DNA of 64,000 bases, taken from assembly GCA_036844945.1 (NCBI GenBank), contig DAIUEV010000014.1, positions 1 through 64,000 of the forward strand, written 5' to 3'. Shown piece by piece: positions 8,388-18,253 of the stretch. Numbering within the stretch: position 1 is the first letter of the stretch; each line of letters begins with the position of its first letter. Both the position numbers and the translations under genes were made by a program. The notes under the pieces were generated by a model, which searched no databases, was not told where the DNA came from, and worked only from the letters and a program-made list of their open reading frames with translations. The stretch is from Palsa-461 sp036844945 (GTDB lineage Bacteria; Actinomycetota; Acidimicrobiia; Acidimicrobiales; RAAP-2).

Positions 8388-9020
8388 TCAGCCGGGGACG
8401 AGCCCATGGAGGGCGGCGAACGGGTCCCAGCCGGGGTCCCGGTGCCACTCGTACTCGACGGCGTCGGCCAGCCCACCGGCGACCTCCTCGCCGTGGAGGT
8501 GGGCGATCAGCCCGAGCGCCATGTCCATCCCGGCCGCGACCCCCGAGGAGGTCCACCGGTCGCGGTCGGCCACCCAGCGGGCCTCCGGCACCCAGGACAC
8601 GGAGGTCCCCTGAGCCGACGCCCAGCCGAACGCGCGCTTGTTGGACGTGGCCCGGTGGCCGTCGAGGAGTCCCGCGGCGGCCAGGACGCCCGAGCCGGTG
8701 CAGACAGAGGTGACGTACGCGGCCCCGGCCGACCAGGCGGCCAGCCACTCGAGGAACGAGCGGTCCTCGACCAGCGTCCGGGTGCCGATCCCGCCGGGGA
8801 CGAGGACGATGTCGCACGGCGGGGCCGCGGCGTAGGCGTGGTCGGCAACGGCCCGGACCCCCTGGGCGCTCACCACCGGCCCGGCAGCCGGGCCGACGGT
8901 GATGACCGAGAACTTGTCCCTCAACCCCGCGAACAGCTCGACCGGGCCGAACACGTCCAGCACCTCGAAGCGGTCGAACAGGACGACGCCGACGACGGCT
9001 GGCGCGGGTGGCTCCGGCAT
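8388..9020 (-). CDS. DJ-1/PfpI family protein (isonitrile hydratase-like)
   Basis: A 210-residue class I glutamine-amidotransferase-like protein. It begins with a strand ('VVGVVLFDRFEVLDVFGPVE') typical of the DJ-1/PfpI group and has the nucleophile elbow 'VTSVCTGSGVLAAAGLLDG' near residue 106. The 'VCTGS...AAAGLLDG' context, followed by 'RATSNKRAF', is like isocyanide (isonitrile) hydratases and AraC-type regulators, but no C-terminal HTH is present here. It is therefore likely an enzyme or stress protein with a reactive Cys. The isonitrile hydratase assignment is only a resemblance. The ATG is at 9020. Confidence 0.75.
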   Translation of the reverse strand: MPEPPAPAVVGVVLFDRFEVLDVFGPVELFAGLRDKFSVITVGPAAGPVVSAQGVRAVADHAYAAAPPCDIVLVPGGIGTRTLVEDRSFLEWLAAWSAGAAYVTSVCTGSGVLAAAGLLDGHRATSNKRAFGWASAQGTSVSWVPEARWVADRDRWTSSGVAAGMDMALGLIAHLHGEEVAGGLADAVEYEWHRDPGWDPFAALHGLVPG

Positions 9021-9160
9021 CCGCCCATCCTCGCCGATGCTGCGAGCTCGCCGCCCGGGCCGACGGGTGGACGGGTGCGTTCGGCCAGCCCAGCCCGGGT
9101 AGTCGGGCAGGGCGGGCTCAGGCCCGAACGCAGAACGGGTTGGCCGGCATCGCCCGGCCG

Positions 9161-9319
9161 ATGTGGTATCCCTTGGCGGTGGCCGGACGGGTCGTCGCCC
9201 ACGACGGGGAGTTCGTCCGTGCCCGGTTCCCCGAAGGGAACTTCACGATCGCGGTGCGCTGCGACCAGGAGGCCAAAGTGCTCGGGTTGCGGCAGGCGGC
9301 CCCGGAGGACGAGGCCTGA
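9161..9319 (+). CDS. Hypothetical small protein
   Basis: A possible 52-residue protein (MWYPLAVAGRVV... ending QAAPEDEA). I do not recognise it. The reading frame ends in TGA that overlaps the ATG of the next gene by one base (TGATG at 9317-9321), a normal sign of translational coupling. No convincing ribosome-binding site precedes ATG 9161, and the frame stays open upstream to about 9008, so the true start may differ. It is kept because of the coupling and the coding-like third-position GC; it could still be an artefact. Confidence 0.35.
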   Translation: MWYPLAVAGRVVAHDGEFVRARFPEGNFTIAVRCDQEAKVLGLRQAAPEDEA

Positions 9320-10143
9320 TGGACGCCCCGCCGCCCGCGGGAGCCCCGCCCGAGCCAGAGGCGCCCGCTACACCGACGGCGGGGATCCCCACCGGCCATG
9401 ACGGCTGGCAGCCGGGACTCCCGTCGCTGCGGGCGATCGGTCCCAGCATCGTCGGCGGAGCGGTCGTCCCCCTGGCCGTCTACTACCTGGTGCGCAGCCA
9501 CGTCCACAGTGACGCCGACGCGCTGGCAATCGCCGGGGTGCCGGCGGCCGCGTTCGTGATCGGGCAGTTCCTGCGACGGCACCGGATCGACCCCATCGGG
9601 GCGATCGTGCTCTTCGGGTTCGCCACGGGGCTGATCGTGTCGTTCGCGCTCGGCGGGAACGCCTTCGTGCTGAAGGTCCGAGACTCGGGGTTCACCTTCT
9701 TGTTCGGCGTCGCCTCGATCGTCACCACCTTCGTCGGGCGCCGGCCGGTGACCTTCTACATCGGGCGGGTGCTGTCGGCCGGTTCGGACGCCCGCCGCGC
9801 CGCCCTCTACGACCAGCTGTGGGAGACGGCCCCGGCCCGGGCCACCTTCCGGGCCATCAGCCTGGTCTGGGGGATCGGGCTCGCCTGCGAGGCGGCCACG
9901 CGGGTGGTGCTGGCCGCCGAGCTGTCGACCAAATCGTTCCTCGCCGTCTCACCGGTGGTCGGGTTCGTCTACCTCGGCACGCTCGGGGCCTTCACCTTCT
10001 GGCTGGTGGAGCGGTCGAGGGCCCGGGCGTCGCTCGTGGACCCGGCGTCGGTCCCCGAGGGCGGGGGCGGCACCTGGTGGTGGCTCCGCGCCTACTTCCG
10101 CCCTCTCGGCGCCGTGGCGCCCGAACGCCCGCCCGAGGTCTGA
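9319..10143 (+). CDS. Multi-pass membrane protein (VC0807-like)
   Basis: A 274-residue integral membrane protein with about six hydrophobic segments (roughly residues 41-60, 71-85, 95-112, 123-140, 174-195 and 210-228) after a Pro/Ala-rich N-terminal tail. The arrangement, with 'RRPVTFYIGRVLSAG' between segments and a conserved 'LWET...RATFRAISLVWGIGL', resembles the uncharacterised VC0807-type family found widely in actinobacteria. No transport or enzymatic motif is evident. Its ATG overlaps the stop of the short upstream frame. The 3' end overlaps the convergent MmcQ/YjbR gene by about 50 bases. Confidence 0.65.
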   Translation: MDAPPPAGAPPEPEAPATPTAGIPTGHDGWQPGLPSLRAIGPSIVGGAVVPLAVYYLVRSHVHSDADALAIAGVPAAAFVIGQFLRRHRIDPIGAIVLFGFATGLIVSFALGGNAFVLKVRDSGFTFLFGVASIVTTFVGRRPVTFYIGRVLSAGSDARRAALYDQLWETAPARATFRAISLVWGIGLACEAATRVVLAAELSTKSFLAVSPVVGFVYLGTLGAFTFWLVERSRARASLVDPASVPEGGGGTWWWLRAYFRPLGAVAPERPPEV

Positions 10144-10499
10144 GCCGGGCCCGGTCCCGCCGCCGCGTCGAACTCGGACACCAGCTTCTGGGGCGCCCGC
10201 AACCGCCACGACTCGACGAGTGCCTCGGTCATCTCCTGGAGGTCGACCGCGGCCATGCGGACGAGGACGGTCGGATGCCCGTCGTAGTGGGGGGTGGTGA
10301 AGTACTTGTCGGGGTCGGTGGCGATGAGCGCGTCCTTCTCCGTGGCGTCCGCGCACCACACCACCACGCTGTCGCCCTCCGGGCGCACCCGGGCGAACAG
10401 CCGGTCCCGCACCCGGAAACCGGGCGTCCCGTAGGAGGGCTTCTCGGTGGTCGCCGGCAGGGACAATGCCACCGCTCGGACCTCGTCCTCGCTCACCAT
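10092..10499 (-). CDS. MmcQ/YjbR family protein
   Basis: A 135-residue protein of the MmcQ/YjbR family, a small CyaY-like fold often labelled DNA-binding. Visible hallmarks are 'EVRAVALSLPATTEKPSYGTP' (the 'LPxxxE...GxPxF' opening), 'FRVRDRLFARVRPEGDSVVV' and 'YFTTPHYDGHPTVLVRM', where members have a conserved 'HYxGxxxVLVRL'. The function in cells is not established. ATG 10499 with AAGGGGG upstream is the natural start. The C-terminal ~20 residues are low complexity and overlap the membrane protein gene on the opposite strand. Confidence 0.78.
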   Translation of the reverse strand: MVSEDEVRAVALSLPATTEKPSYGTPGFRVRDRLFARVRPEGDSVVVWCADATEKDALIATDPDKYFTTPHYDGHPTVLVRMAAVDLQEMTEALVESWRLRAPQKLVSEFDAAAGPGPAQTSGGRSGATAPRGRK

Positions 10500-10550
10500 G
10501 GCCCCCCCTTGTCCGGCGCAGCTTGACACGGCCTGAGAGCCCGTGGTGCC

Positions 10551-10727
10551 GTGGGGGGCGTGGGTTGCCTGCTCTTCGTCGTGTTCCTCGGAGTGCTCGC
10601 GCTCGCCGGCGCCGGGTTCGCGGTGCACCTTTTGTGGGTGTTCGCCGCGATCTTCTTCGTCTTCTGGGTGGCCGGCTACGCCTTCGGTCGGGGTCGCGAC
10701 CGGGCGGCACGGCACTGGCGGCGCTGA
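10551..10727 (+). CDS. Small hydrophobic membrane protein
   Basis: A 58-residue reading frame starting with GTG (10551, or GTG 10560). It encodes two adjacent hydrophobic segments ('VGCLLFVVFLGVLALAGAGF' and 'LLWVFAAIFFVFWVAGYAF') followed by a basic tail rich in Arg. This is the pattern of the short 'hydrophobic protein' common in actinobacteria, with an LGVLAL..GxGFAVHxLW motif. The function is unknown; a membrane location is near certain if it is expressed. The ribosome-binding site is weak. It lies just upstream of the tRNA-Asp gene, divergent from the MmcQ/YjbR gene. Confidence 0.62.
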   Translation: MGGVGCLLFVVFLGVLALAGAGFAVHLLWVFAAIFFVFWVAGYAFGRGRDRAARHWRR

Positions 10728-10822
10728 CCGCAGGGACCCGGGGCCGGGCGTGGCCAGGGGTCCTATAGTTGACCTCTCGCACTCCGGTCGCGGCGTGCGG
10801 GCAACGGCCACTTCGCCGCATT

Positions 10823-10900
10823 GGACCTGTGGTGCAGTTTGGAGTGCACGCCGGCCTGTCAAGCCGGAGGTCGCGGGTTCAAATCCCGTCAGGTCCGCCA
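10823..10900 (+). tRNA. tRNA-Asp (anticodon GTC)
   Basis: A full cloverleaf is visible. Acceptor arms GGACCTG (10823-10829) and CAGGTCC (10890-10896) pair perfectly; the anticodon stem CCGGC/GCCGG encloses CTGTCAA with anticodon GTC; the T loop is TTCAAAT. Discriminator G and an encoded CCA (10898-10900) complete it. A TATAGT at 10764-10769 is a likely -10 box about 50 bases upstream. Confidence 0.97.
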
Positions 10901-10966
10901 GTGTCTGTTATCGCCGGTCCCGCCGCGCGAAAGCCCCCAACCTCCGCGTTGTAGCCTGTCCGCCAC

Positions 10967-11039
10967 GGTCGGGTAGCTCAGTTGGCAGAGCGCGCGCCTG
11001 AAAAGCGTGAGGTCACCGGATCGACGCCGGTCCCGACCA
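10967..11039 (+). tRNA. tRNA-Phe (anticodon GAA)
   Basis: Acceptor arms GGTCGGG (10967-10973) and CCCGACC (11032-11038) pair perfectly; the anticodon loop CTGAAAA gives GAA, and the discriminator is A. CCA is not encoded. The T loop reads ATCGACG, with A where T54 is normal, a small oddity. It follows tRNA-Asp by 66 bases and is probably in the same transcript. Confidence 0.96.
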
Positions 11040-11070
11040 CCGGACGCGGCCCGTTTGCGGGACCGCGTGA

Positions 11071-11643
11071 CTACGCCGTCCCCGGTTCGTAGGGGAACCC
11101 GAGCTCGGGGGCGCTGAACACCGCCCGGAAGGGGAGTCCCTCGGCGGCCGCCATCGCCTCGACCGTGCCGCCCCGGTCGACGACGGCCAGGAGGAGGACC
11201 GGCTCGGCCCCGGCCTCGCGGACCGCGGCCGCCGCCTCGAGGAGCGACGTCCCCCTGGTCACCGTGTCCTCGGTCACGACGACCCGGTCGCCAGGGTCGA
11301 GCGCCCCGGCGATGCGGCCGCCCCCGCCGTGGTCCTTCGGCTCCTTGCGGACCGAGAAGGCCCGCAGCGGGCGCCCGTGCACGGCCGCCACCGCCGCGGT
11401 GACGAAGGCGACGGGGTCGGCCCCCATCGTGAGGCCGCCGATGGCCGTGGCATCCGGGGGGATCAGCTCGAGGACGGCCTCGCCGACGAGCAGCATCGCC
11501 TCGGGCCGGCACACCGTCTGCTTGGAGTCGATGAACCACTCGCTCGTCCGCCCGGACTTGAGCACGAAGGTGCCCCGGCGCACCGAGTGCTCGAGCAGAT
11601 GCGCCCGCAGCGCCGCGCGGCCGACCACGGAGGTCTGGTTCAT
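11071..11643 (-). CDS. pyrE: Orotate phosphoribosyltransferase
   Basis: A 190-residue enzyme that joins orotate and PRPP to make orotidine 5'-phosphate in pyrimidine synthesis. The PRPP-binding signature 'VVVTEDTVTRGTS' is near residue 120, and 'LKSGRTSEWFIDSKQTV' near residue 28 is the orotate-side loop of the family. 'GLTMGADPVA' and 'VRKEPKDHG' (the flexible catalytic loop with Lys) are also present. ATG 11643 overlaps the stop of purM by four bases (ATGA), so this pyrimidine gene is translationally coupled to the purine genes purF and purM. Confidence 0.93.
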   Translation of the reverse strand: MNQTSVVGRAALRAHLLEHSVRRGTFVLKSGRTSEWFIDSKQTVCRPEAMLLVGEAVLELIPPDATAIGGLTMGADPVAFVTAAVAAVHGRPLRAFSVRKEPKDHGGGGRIAGALDPGDRVVVTEDTVTRGTSLLEAAAAVREAGAEPVLLLAVVDRGGTVEAMAAAEGLPFRAVFSAPELGFPYEPGTA

Positions 11644-12695
11644 CGGTCCCGCACCGCGCCCGAGCCGGTGACCACCTCGCCGATCACGACCGACTCGATC
11701 CCCTCGGACCCGAGGGCGTCTTCGACGGGACCGGCCGCGGGTGGGTCCACGACCACGACCATCCCGATCCCGAGGTTGAAGGCCCGCGCCATCTCGGCCG
11801 GCTCGATCGAGCCGGTGCGGGCGATCTCCGAGAAGATCCGCGGGACCGACCACGCCCGCCGGTCGACGAGGGCGTCCAGGTCGGCCGGCAGCACCCGGGT
11901 GAGGTTGGCGGCCAGCCCCCCGCCGGTGACGTGCGCGCAGGTATGCACCGCGCCGGGCGCGGCGGCGAGCGCCGCTCGGACCCCGGGCGAGTAGAGCACC
12001 GAGGGCTCGAGGAGCTCCTCGCCGAGGGTACGGCCCGCACCCGGCCACGCCTCGTCTCCCAGGTCGCGCCCGCCCCGCTCGAGCAGGACGTGCCGGGCGA
12101 GGCTGTAGCCGTTCGACCGCAGGCCCGGCGAGCGCAGCCCGAGGAGCAGGTCGCCCGCCCGGACCCGCGACGGCCCCAGCTCGTCCCCCCGTTCGACCAC
12201 CCCCACCGCGAATCCGGCCACGTCGAGGTCGTCCTCGGCCATCGCCCCGGGGTGTTCGGCGGTCTCGCCCCCGATCAGCGCGCAGCCCACCCGCACGCAG
12301 GCGGCCGCGATCGAGGCGACCAGCTCGGCGAGGCGCTCGGGGTCGAGCCGGCCGACGGCCACGTAGTCGAGGAGGAAGAGCGGCTCGGCCCCGACGCAGA
12401 CGAGGTCGTCGACGCACATCGCGACGAGGTCGGTCCCGACGGTGTCGTAGCGATTCATTGCCTTGGCCACGAGGAGCTTCGTCCCCACCCCGTCGGTGCT
12501 CGAGACGAGGACGGGGTGCCGGTACCGGTCGATGTCGAGTTCGAAGAGGCCCCCGAAGCCACCGATCGAGGAGCGGACCCCGGGGCGTCCGGTGCGGGCG
12601 GCGATCGCCCCGATGCGGGCCATCGCGTCCTCGGCGGCACCGAGGTCGACGCCCGCCCCGGCGTAGGTCGCTCCCCGTCCGGGCGGGCAGGGCAT
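11640..12695 (-). CDS. purM: Phosphoribosylformylglycinamidine cyclo-ligase (AIR synthase)
   Basis: A 351-residue PurM that makes 5-aminoimidazole ribotide from FGAM and ATP, the fifth step of purine synthesis. Family features in order are 'TYAGAGVDLGAAEDAM' at the N-terminus, 'GGFGGLFELD', 'SSTDGVGTKLLVA' (ATP-binding), 'DLVAMCVDDLVCVGAEPLFLLDY', 'LIGGETAEHPG', 'LRSNGYSLARHV' and 'HVTGGGLAANLTRVLP'. The length is normal. ATG 12695 starts six bases after the purF stop codon. It is second in the purF-purM-pyrE operon and its 3' end overlaps pyrE. Confidence 0.96.
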   Translation of the reverse strand: MPCPPGRGATYAGAGVDLGAAEDAMARIGAIAARTGRPGVRSSIGGFGGLFELDIDRYRHPVLVSSTDGVGTKLLVAKAMNRYDTVGTDLVAMCVDDLVCVGAEPLFLLDYVAVGRLDPERLAELVASIAAACVRVGCALIGGETAEHPGAMAEDDLDVAGFAVGVVERGDELGPSRVRAGDLLLGLRSPGLRSNGYSLARHVLLERGGRDLGDEAWPGAGRTLGEELLEPSVLYSPGVRAALAAAPGAVHTCAHVTGGGLAANLTRVLPADLDALVDRRAWSVPRIFSEIARTGSIEPAEMARAFNLGIGMVVVVDPPAAGPVEDALGSEGIESVVIGEVVTGSGAVRDR

Positions 12696-12700
12696 CTCGC

Positions 12701-14167
12701 TCAGACCCCGGGCAGGGCGGCCTGGAGGACGCCGAGCCCGTCGGGACGCTCGGGGCCGTCCGGCCGCTCCGTGAAGCTGACCGGGACCTTCACCGGATAC
12801 TCGCCGGTGAGGCAGGCGTCGCAGAACTCCACCCCGTCCGCCCCGATGGCCGCCTTCAGGTTGGCGATCGAGATGTAGGCGATCGAGTCCACGTCGAGGT
12901 GCTGGCGGATCTCCTCGATCGACAGGTTGGCGGCCAGCAGCTCGCCGCGGGTGGGGGTGTCGATTCCGTAGAAGCACGGCCACGCGAAGGGCGGGGACGA
13001 GATCCGCAGGTGCACCTCGGCCGCCCCGGCCTCCCGCAGCATGCCGACCACCGAGCGGATGGTCGTGCTGCGGACGATCGAGTCGTCGACCACCACCAGG
13101 CGCTTGCCCTCGATGTTCTCGCGCAGCGGGTTGAGCTTGCGCCGCACCGCGTTCACCCTGGCCTGCTGGTCGGGGTCGATGAAGGTGCGGCCGATGTAGC
13201 GGTTCTTCACCAGGCCCTGGCCGTAGGGGATGCCGGACTCCCGGGCGTAGCCCTCGGCGGCCGGGACACCCGACTCGGGCACCGCCATCACCATGTCGGC
13301 GTCGACCGGGGACTGCCGGGCGAGCAGCTCCCCCATCCGCCGGCGGGCCCCGTGCACTTCGATGCCGAATAGGCGGGTGTCCGGGCGTGCGAAGTACACG
13401 AACTCGAAGATGCACAGCCGGTCGGCCACCGCGGAGCCGAACAGCGGGGCGAACCGCACCCCGTCGGGGCCGATCGTCACCATCTCGCCGGGAGACAGCT
13501 CCCGCACGAAGCGGGCCCCGATGACGTCGAGCGCCGGCGACTCCGACGCCAGCACCCAGCCCTCGGGGGCTTCGGCCGGGCCGAGCCGGCCGAGACACAG
13601 CGGCCGGAAGCCGTTGGGGTCGCGCACCCCGTAGAGGTGCGACGCGTCCATGAGCACGAAGCTGAACGCCCCCACGAGGTCCGGCACGACGTGCTCGATG
13701 ACCCCGCCGAGCTCGCCGTGCTCGGGGTCGCCCGCGCTCGCGGGGAAGGCCGCGGCGAGGAGGCCCGCGACCACGTCGCTGTCCGAGGCGGTCATCCCGG
13801 GCAGCATCCCGGCCCGCTCGATCAGCGAGTCGGTCTCGGTGAGGTTCCCGTTGTGGGCCAGCGCGAAGCCGGCCCGGCCGACCGGTCGGTAGGCCGGCTG
13901 GGCGTTGTTCCAGTCGGAGCTGCCGTGGGTGGAGTACCGAGTGTGGCCGATGGCGAGGTGGCCCTGGAGGCCCGACAGGGTCCGCTCGTCGAAGACCGTG
14001 GCCACGAGGCCCATGTCCTTCACCACGGTGACGGTCTCGCCGTCGCTCACCGCCATGCCGGCCGACTCCTGGCCGCGGTGTTGGAGCGCGTAGATCCCGT
14101 CGAAGGTGAGCTGGGCCACCAGCCGGCCGGGCGCGTAGACCCCGAAGACCCCGCAGGCTTCCTTCAT
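12701..14167 (-). CDS. purF: Amidophosphoribosyltransferase
   Basis: A 488-residue PurF, the committed step of purine synthesis (PRPP plus glutamine to phosphoribosylamine). The N-terminal glutaminase domain starts 'MKEACGVFGVYAP', so the nucleophile Cys becomes residue 1 after removal of a four-residue propeptide. The PRPP loop 'RLVVVDDSIVRSTT' lies near residue 363. Cysteines in 'LCIFEFVYF', 'PCFYGIDTPT' and 'FCDACLTGEYP' match the four ligands of the [4Fe-4S] cluster of Bacillus-type PurF. ATG 14167 is set by the propeptide; longer frames are not family-like. It is the first gene of purF-purM-pyrE. Confidence 0.96.
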   Translation of the reverse strand: MKEACGVFGVYAPGRLVAQLTFDGIYALQHRGQESAGMAVSDGETVTVVKDMGLVATVFDERTLSGLQGHLAIGHTRYSTHGSSDWNNAQPAYRPVGRAGFALAHNGNLTETDSLIERAGMLPGMTASDSDVVAGLLAAAFPASAGDPEHGELGGVIEHVVPDLVGAFSFVLMDASHLYGVRDPNGFRPLCLGRLGPAEAPEGWVLASESPALDVIGARFVRELSPGEMVTIGPDGVRFAPLFGSAVADRLCIFEFVYFARPDTRLFGIEVHGARRRMGELLARQSPVDADMVMAVPESGVPAAEGYARESGIPYGQGLVKNRYIGRTFIDPDQQARVNAVRRKLNPLRENIEGKRLVVVDDSIVRSTTIRSVVGMLREAGAAEVHLRISSPPFAWPCFYGIDTPTRGELLAANLSIEEIRQHLDVDSIAYISIANLKAAIGADGVEFCDACLTGEYPVKVPVSFTERPDGPERPDGLGVLQAALPGV

Positions 14168-14316
14168 GGCTGGCCCTCTGACCCTCGTCGCTTCCCCGCG
14201 CCGGCCGCCGTCTCGCACCGGTACCCGGGACGGCGGGGATGACATGCCGAGTCTGGCACAGGGCACTGCGGCGGCTTCGCCCACCCTCTGCGGGCGCCGG
14301 TAACGTCTCGGGCGCC

Positions 14317-15156
14317 GTGATCGACCTGCACCTCCACTCGACCGCGTCCGACGGCACCGACCCGCCCGAGGTGATCCCCGAGCTGGCCGCGGCGGCGGGG
14401 TGCCGCGCCGTGGCGCTCACCGACCACGACACCCTGCGCGGCCTTCCGGCGGCGGCGACCCGGGCGGCGGAGCTGGGCGTCGAGCTGGTGCGGGGTTGCG
14501 AGGTCTCGTGCGCCTTCAGGGGCGCGAGCGCCCACGTGCTCGTCTACTTCATCGACGGCGAGGAGGGCCCGCTGCAGGACGAGCTGGCCCGCCTCCGCGA
14601 CGACCGGATGGCCCGGAACCGCCGGCTGGTCGAACGGCTGGCCGCCCTCGGGATCCCCATCACCTACGACGAGGCCGTGGCCGCCGCGGCCACCGAGGAG
14701 AGCCTGGGGCGACCGCACTTCGCGGCGCTGCTCGTGGAGAAGGGCGCGGCGGAGTCGATCCCCGACGCGTTCGACCGCTGGCTGGCCAACGGCCGGCCCG
14801 GATACGTGCCGAAGGCCCGGATCCACCCGGCCGACATCGCCGCCCGCGCCCGGGACTCCGGGGCGGTGTGCGTGCTCGCGCACCCGTTGACGCTCGAGCT
14901 GCCCCCCGACGAGCTCGACCGGGCCGTCGGCGAGCTGGTCGAGGCGGGGTTCGCCGGCCTCGAGGCCCACTACGCCAGCTACGGCGCCGACGATCGCCGG
15001 GCGCTGCTCGCGTTGGCCGACCGGCACGATCTCGTGGCGACCGGTGGGTCCGACTACCACGGCACGGTCAAGCCGGGGCTGTCGGTCGGGACCGGCCGCG
15101 GCGACCTCTCGGTGCCCGACGAGGCGCTGGAGGCGCTGGCCGCCCGCCGCCCCTGA
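14317..15156 (+). CDS. PHP-domain phosphoesterase (RNase AM/TrpH-like)
   Basis: A 279-residue protein with the polymerase-and-histidinol-phosphatase fold. Motif 1 'IDLHLHSTASDGT' starts at residue 2, motif 2 is 'VALTDHDTLRG', later metal ligands are 'VRGCEVSC' and 'CVLAHPLTL', and the C-terminal motif is 'VATGGSDYHGTVKPG'. This pattern fits the YciV/TrpH group, some of which are 5'-3' exonucleases or 3',5'-nucleotide phosphatases acting on nucleotides. GTG 14317 places motif 1 at the N-terminus, as usual. It is divergent from purF and convergent with purL (7-base gap), a common neighbour arrangement that need not imply a purine role. Confidence 0.85.
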   Translation: MIDLHLHSTASDGTDPPEVIPELAAAAGCRAVALTDHDTLRGLPAAATRAAELGVELVRGCEVSCAFRGASAHVLVYFIDGEEGPLQDELARLRDDRMARNRRLVERLAALGIPITYDEAVAAAATEESLGRPHFAALLVEKGAAESIPDAFDRWLANGRPGYVPKARIHPADIAARARDSGAVCVLAHPLTLELPPDELDRAVGELVEAGFAGLEAHYASYGADDRRALLALADRHDLVATGGSDYHGTVKPGLSVGTGRGDLSVPDEALEALAARRP

Positions 15157-15163
15157 CCGCACC

Positions 15164-17434
<2,271 letters not shown>

Positions 17435-17836
17435 GGGCCAACCCTACCGGTGGGCGGTTCGACGGCGGTGCGGGCCCGGCGCCCCCTCCGTGTGCCTGCG
17501 GCAGCACCGCGACGGCCCGGTTTTCGAAGAATTCCGGACGGTGGATCCCGATCGGGCGACCGTTCCTTGGGCATCCTGTCGGCTCCTGTGGGCTTGAAAA
17601 GCGGGTGATCCCGGGGCCGGATCTGTCGGTGAGCCGCCGGGTACTCGCCGGTAACATAGAGGGATCTCCCTGTTCAGACGCATGATGCGTCCGGGATATC
17701 GGGAAATGACGTGAGATCCACCGCTCGCGGCCACACGCATGGTGACCGCGATGATCTTCAGGCTCCTCCCAGGTTCTGCCCAGATATCGAAGAAATGGCC
17801 TTTGTGTACAGCGGCCGAATCCGCGACAATGGGGCC
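17435..17836. other. Divergent intergenic region between purL and a small unknown gene
   Basis: About 400 bases with no supported gene. It must carry the purL promoter on the minus strand. On the plus strand the right end carries the -35/-10 pair at 17802-17830. A and T content is visibly higher around 17640-17840 than in the flanking genes, as expected for regulatory DNA. I see no riboswitch-like fold by eye. Confidence 0.5.
17802..17830 (+). promoter_or_regulatory. Promoter for a probably leaderless gene
   Basis: TTGTGT (17802-17807), a 17-base spacer and GACAAT (17825-17830) are followed by only six bases before ATG 17837. Transcription would therefore start at or next to the start codon, giving a leaderless mRNA; there is no ribosome-binding site. 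The -35 match is modest. Confidence 0.45.
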
Positions 17837-18247
17837 ATGCCAAAGACGAAGACAAAGATGACGGCACAGCACAAGGCGGCCCTGGCCAAGGGCCGTGAGG
17901 AAGGACTGGCCGTCCGCCGCTATCTCGAGGCAATCGAATCGGCCCGGCCCCGCCGAGGGCGGCGCCGGACGCCGGCCTCCATCTCCAAGCGCCTCGGCGC
18001 GATCGAGACCGAACTGGCGACCGCCGACCCGCTCACCCGGTTGCACCTCCTCCAGCAGAAGAAGGATCTCAGCGAGGAGCTCGGCCGCTCGTCGGACACC
18101 GAGGATCTCGGCGCACTGGAGAAGCAGTTCGTGAAGGTGGCCCGGACCTACGGCGAGCGCAAGGGCATCAGCTACGCGACCTGGCGGACCGCCGGGGTCC
18201 CGGCCTCGGTCCTGCAGAAGGCCGGTGTCGCCCGGACCCGCGGCTGA
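17837..18247 (+). CDS. Uncharacterised actinobacterial basic protein
   Basis: A 136-residue soluble protein with a Lys-rich start (MPKTKTKMTAQHKAALAKGR), a helix 'GLAVRRYLEAIESARPRRGRRRTP', then 'SISKRLGAIETELATADPLTRLHLLQQKKDL', a predicted coiled coil, and a C-terminal 'YGERKGISYATWRTAGVPASVLQKAGV'. I recall this architecture as a recurrent but functionally unassigned actinobacterial family; the basic RGRRRTP segment suggests nucleic-acid contact, which is inference only. ATG 17837 is chosen because it follows a -10-like box by six bases. It is divergent from purL and convergent with purQ. Confidence 0.62.
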   Translation: MPKTKTKMTAQHKAALAKGREEGLAVRRYLEAIESARPRRGRRRTPASISKRLGAIETELATADPLTRLHLLQQKKDLSEELGRSSDTEDLGALEKQFVKVARTYGERKGISYATWRTAGVPASVLQKAGVARTRG

Positions 18248-18253
18248 GCCGGA

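Noticed and set aside
10889..11539. 216-codon minus-strand frame across tRNA-Phe and pyrE
   Set aside because: It is an out-of-frame shadow of pyrE extended through two tRNA genes.
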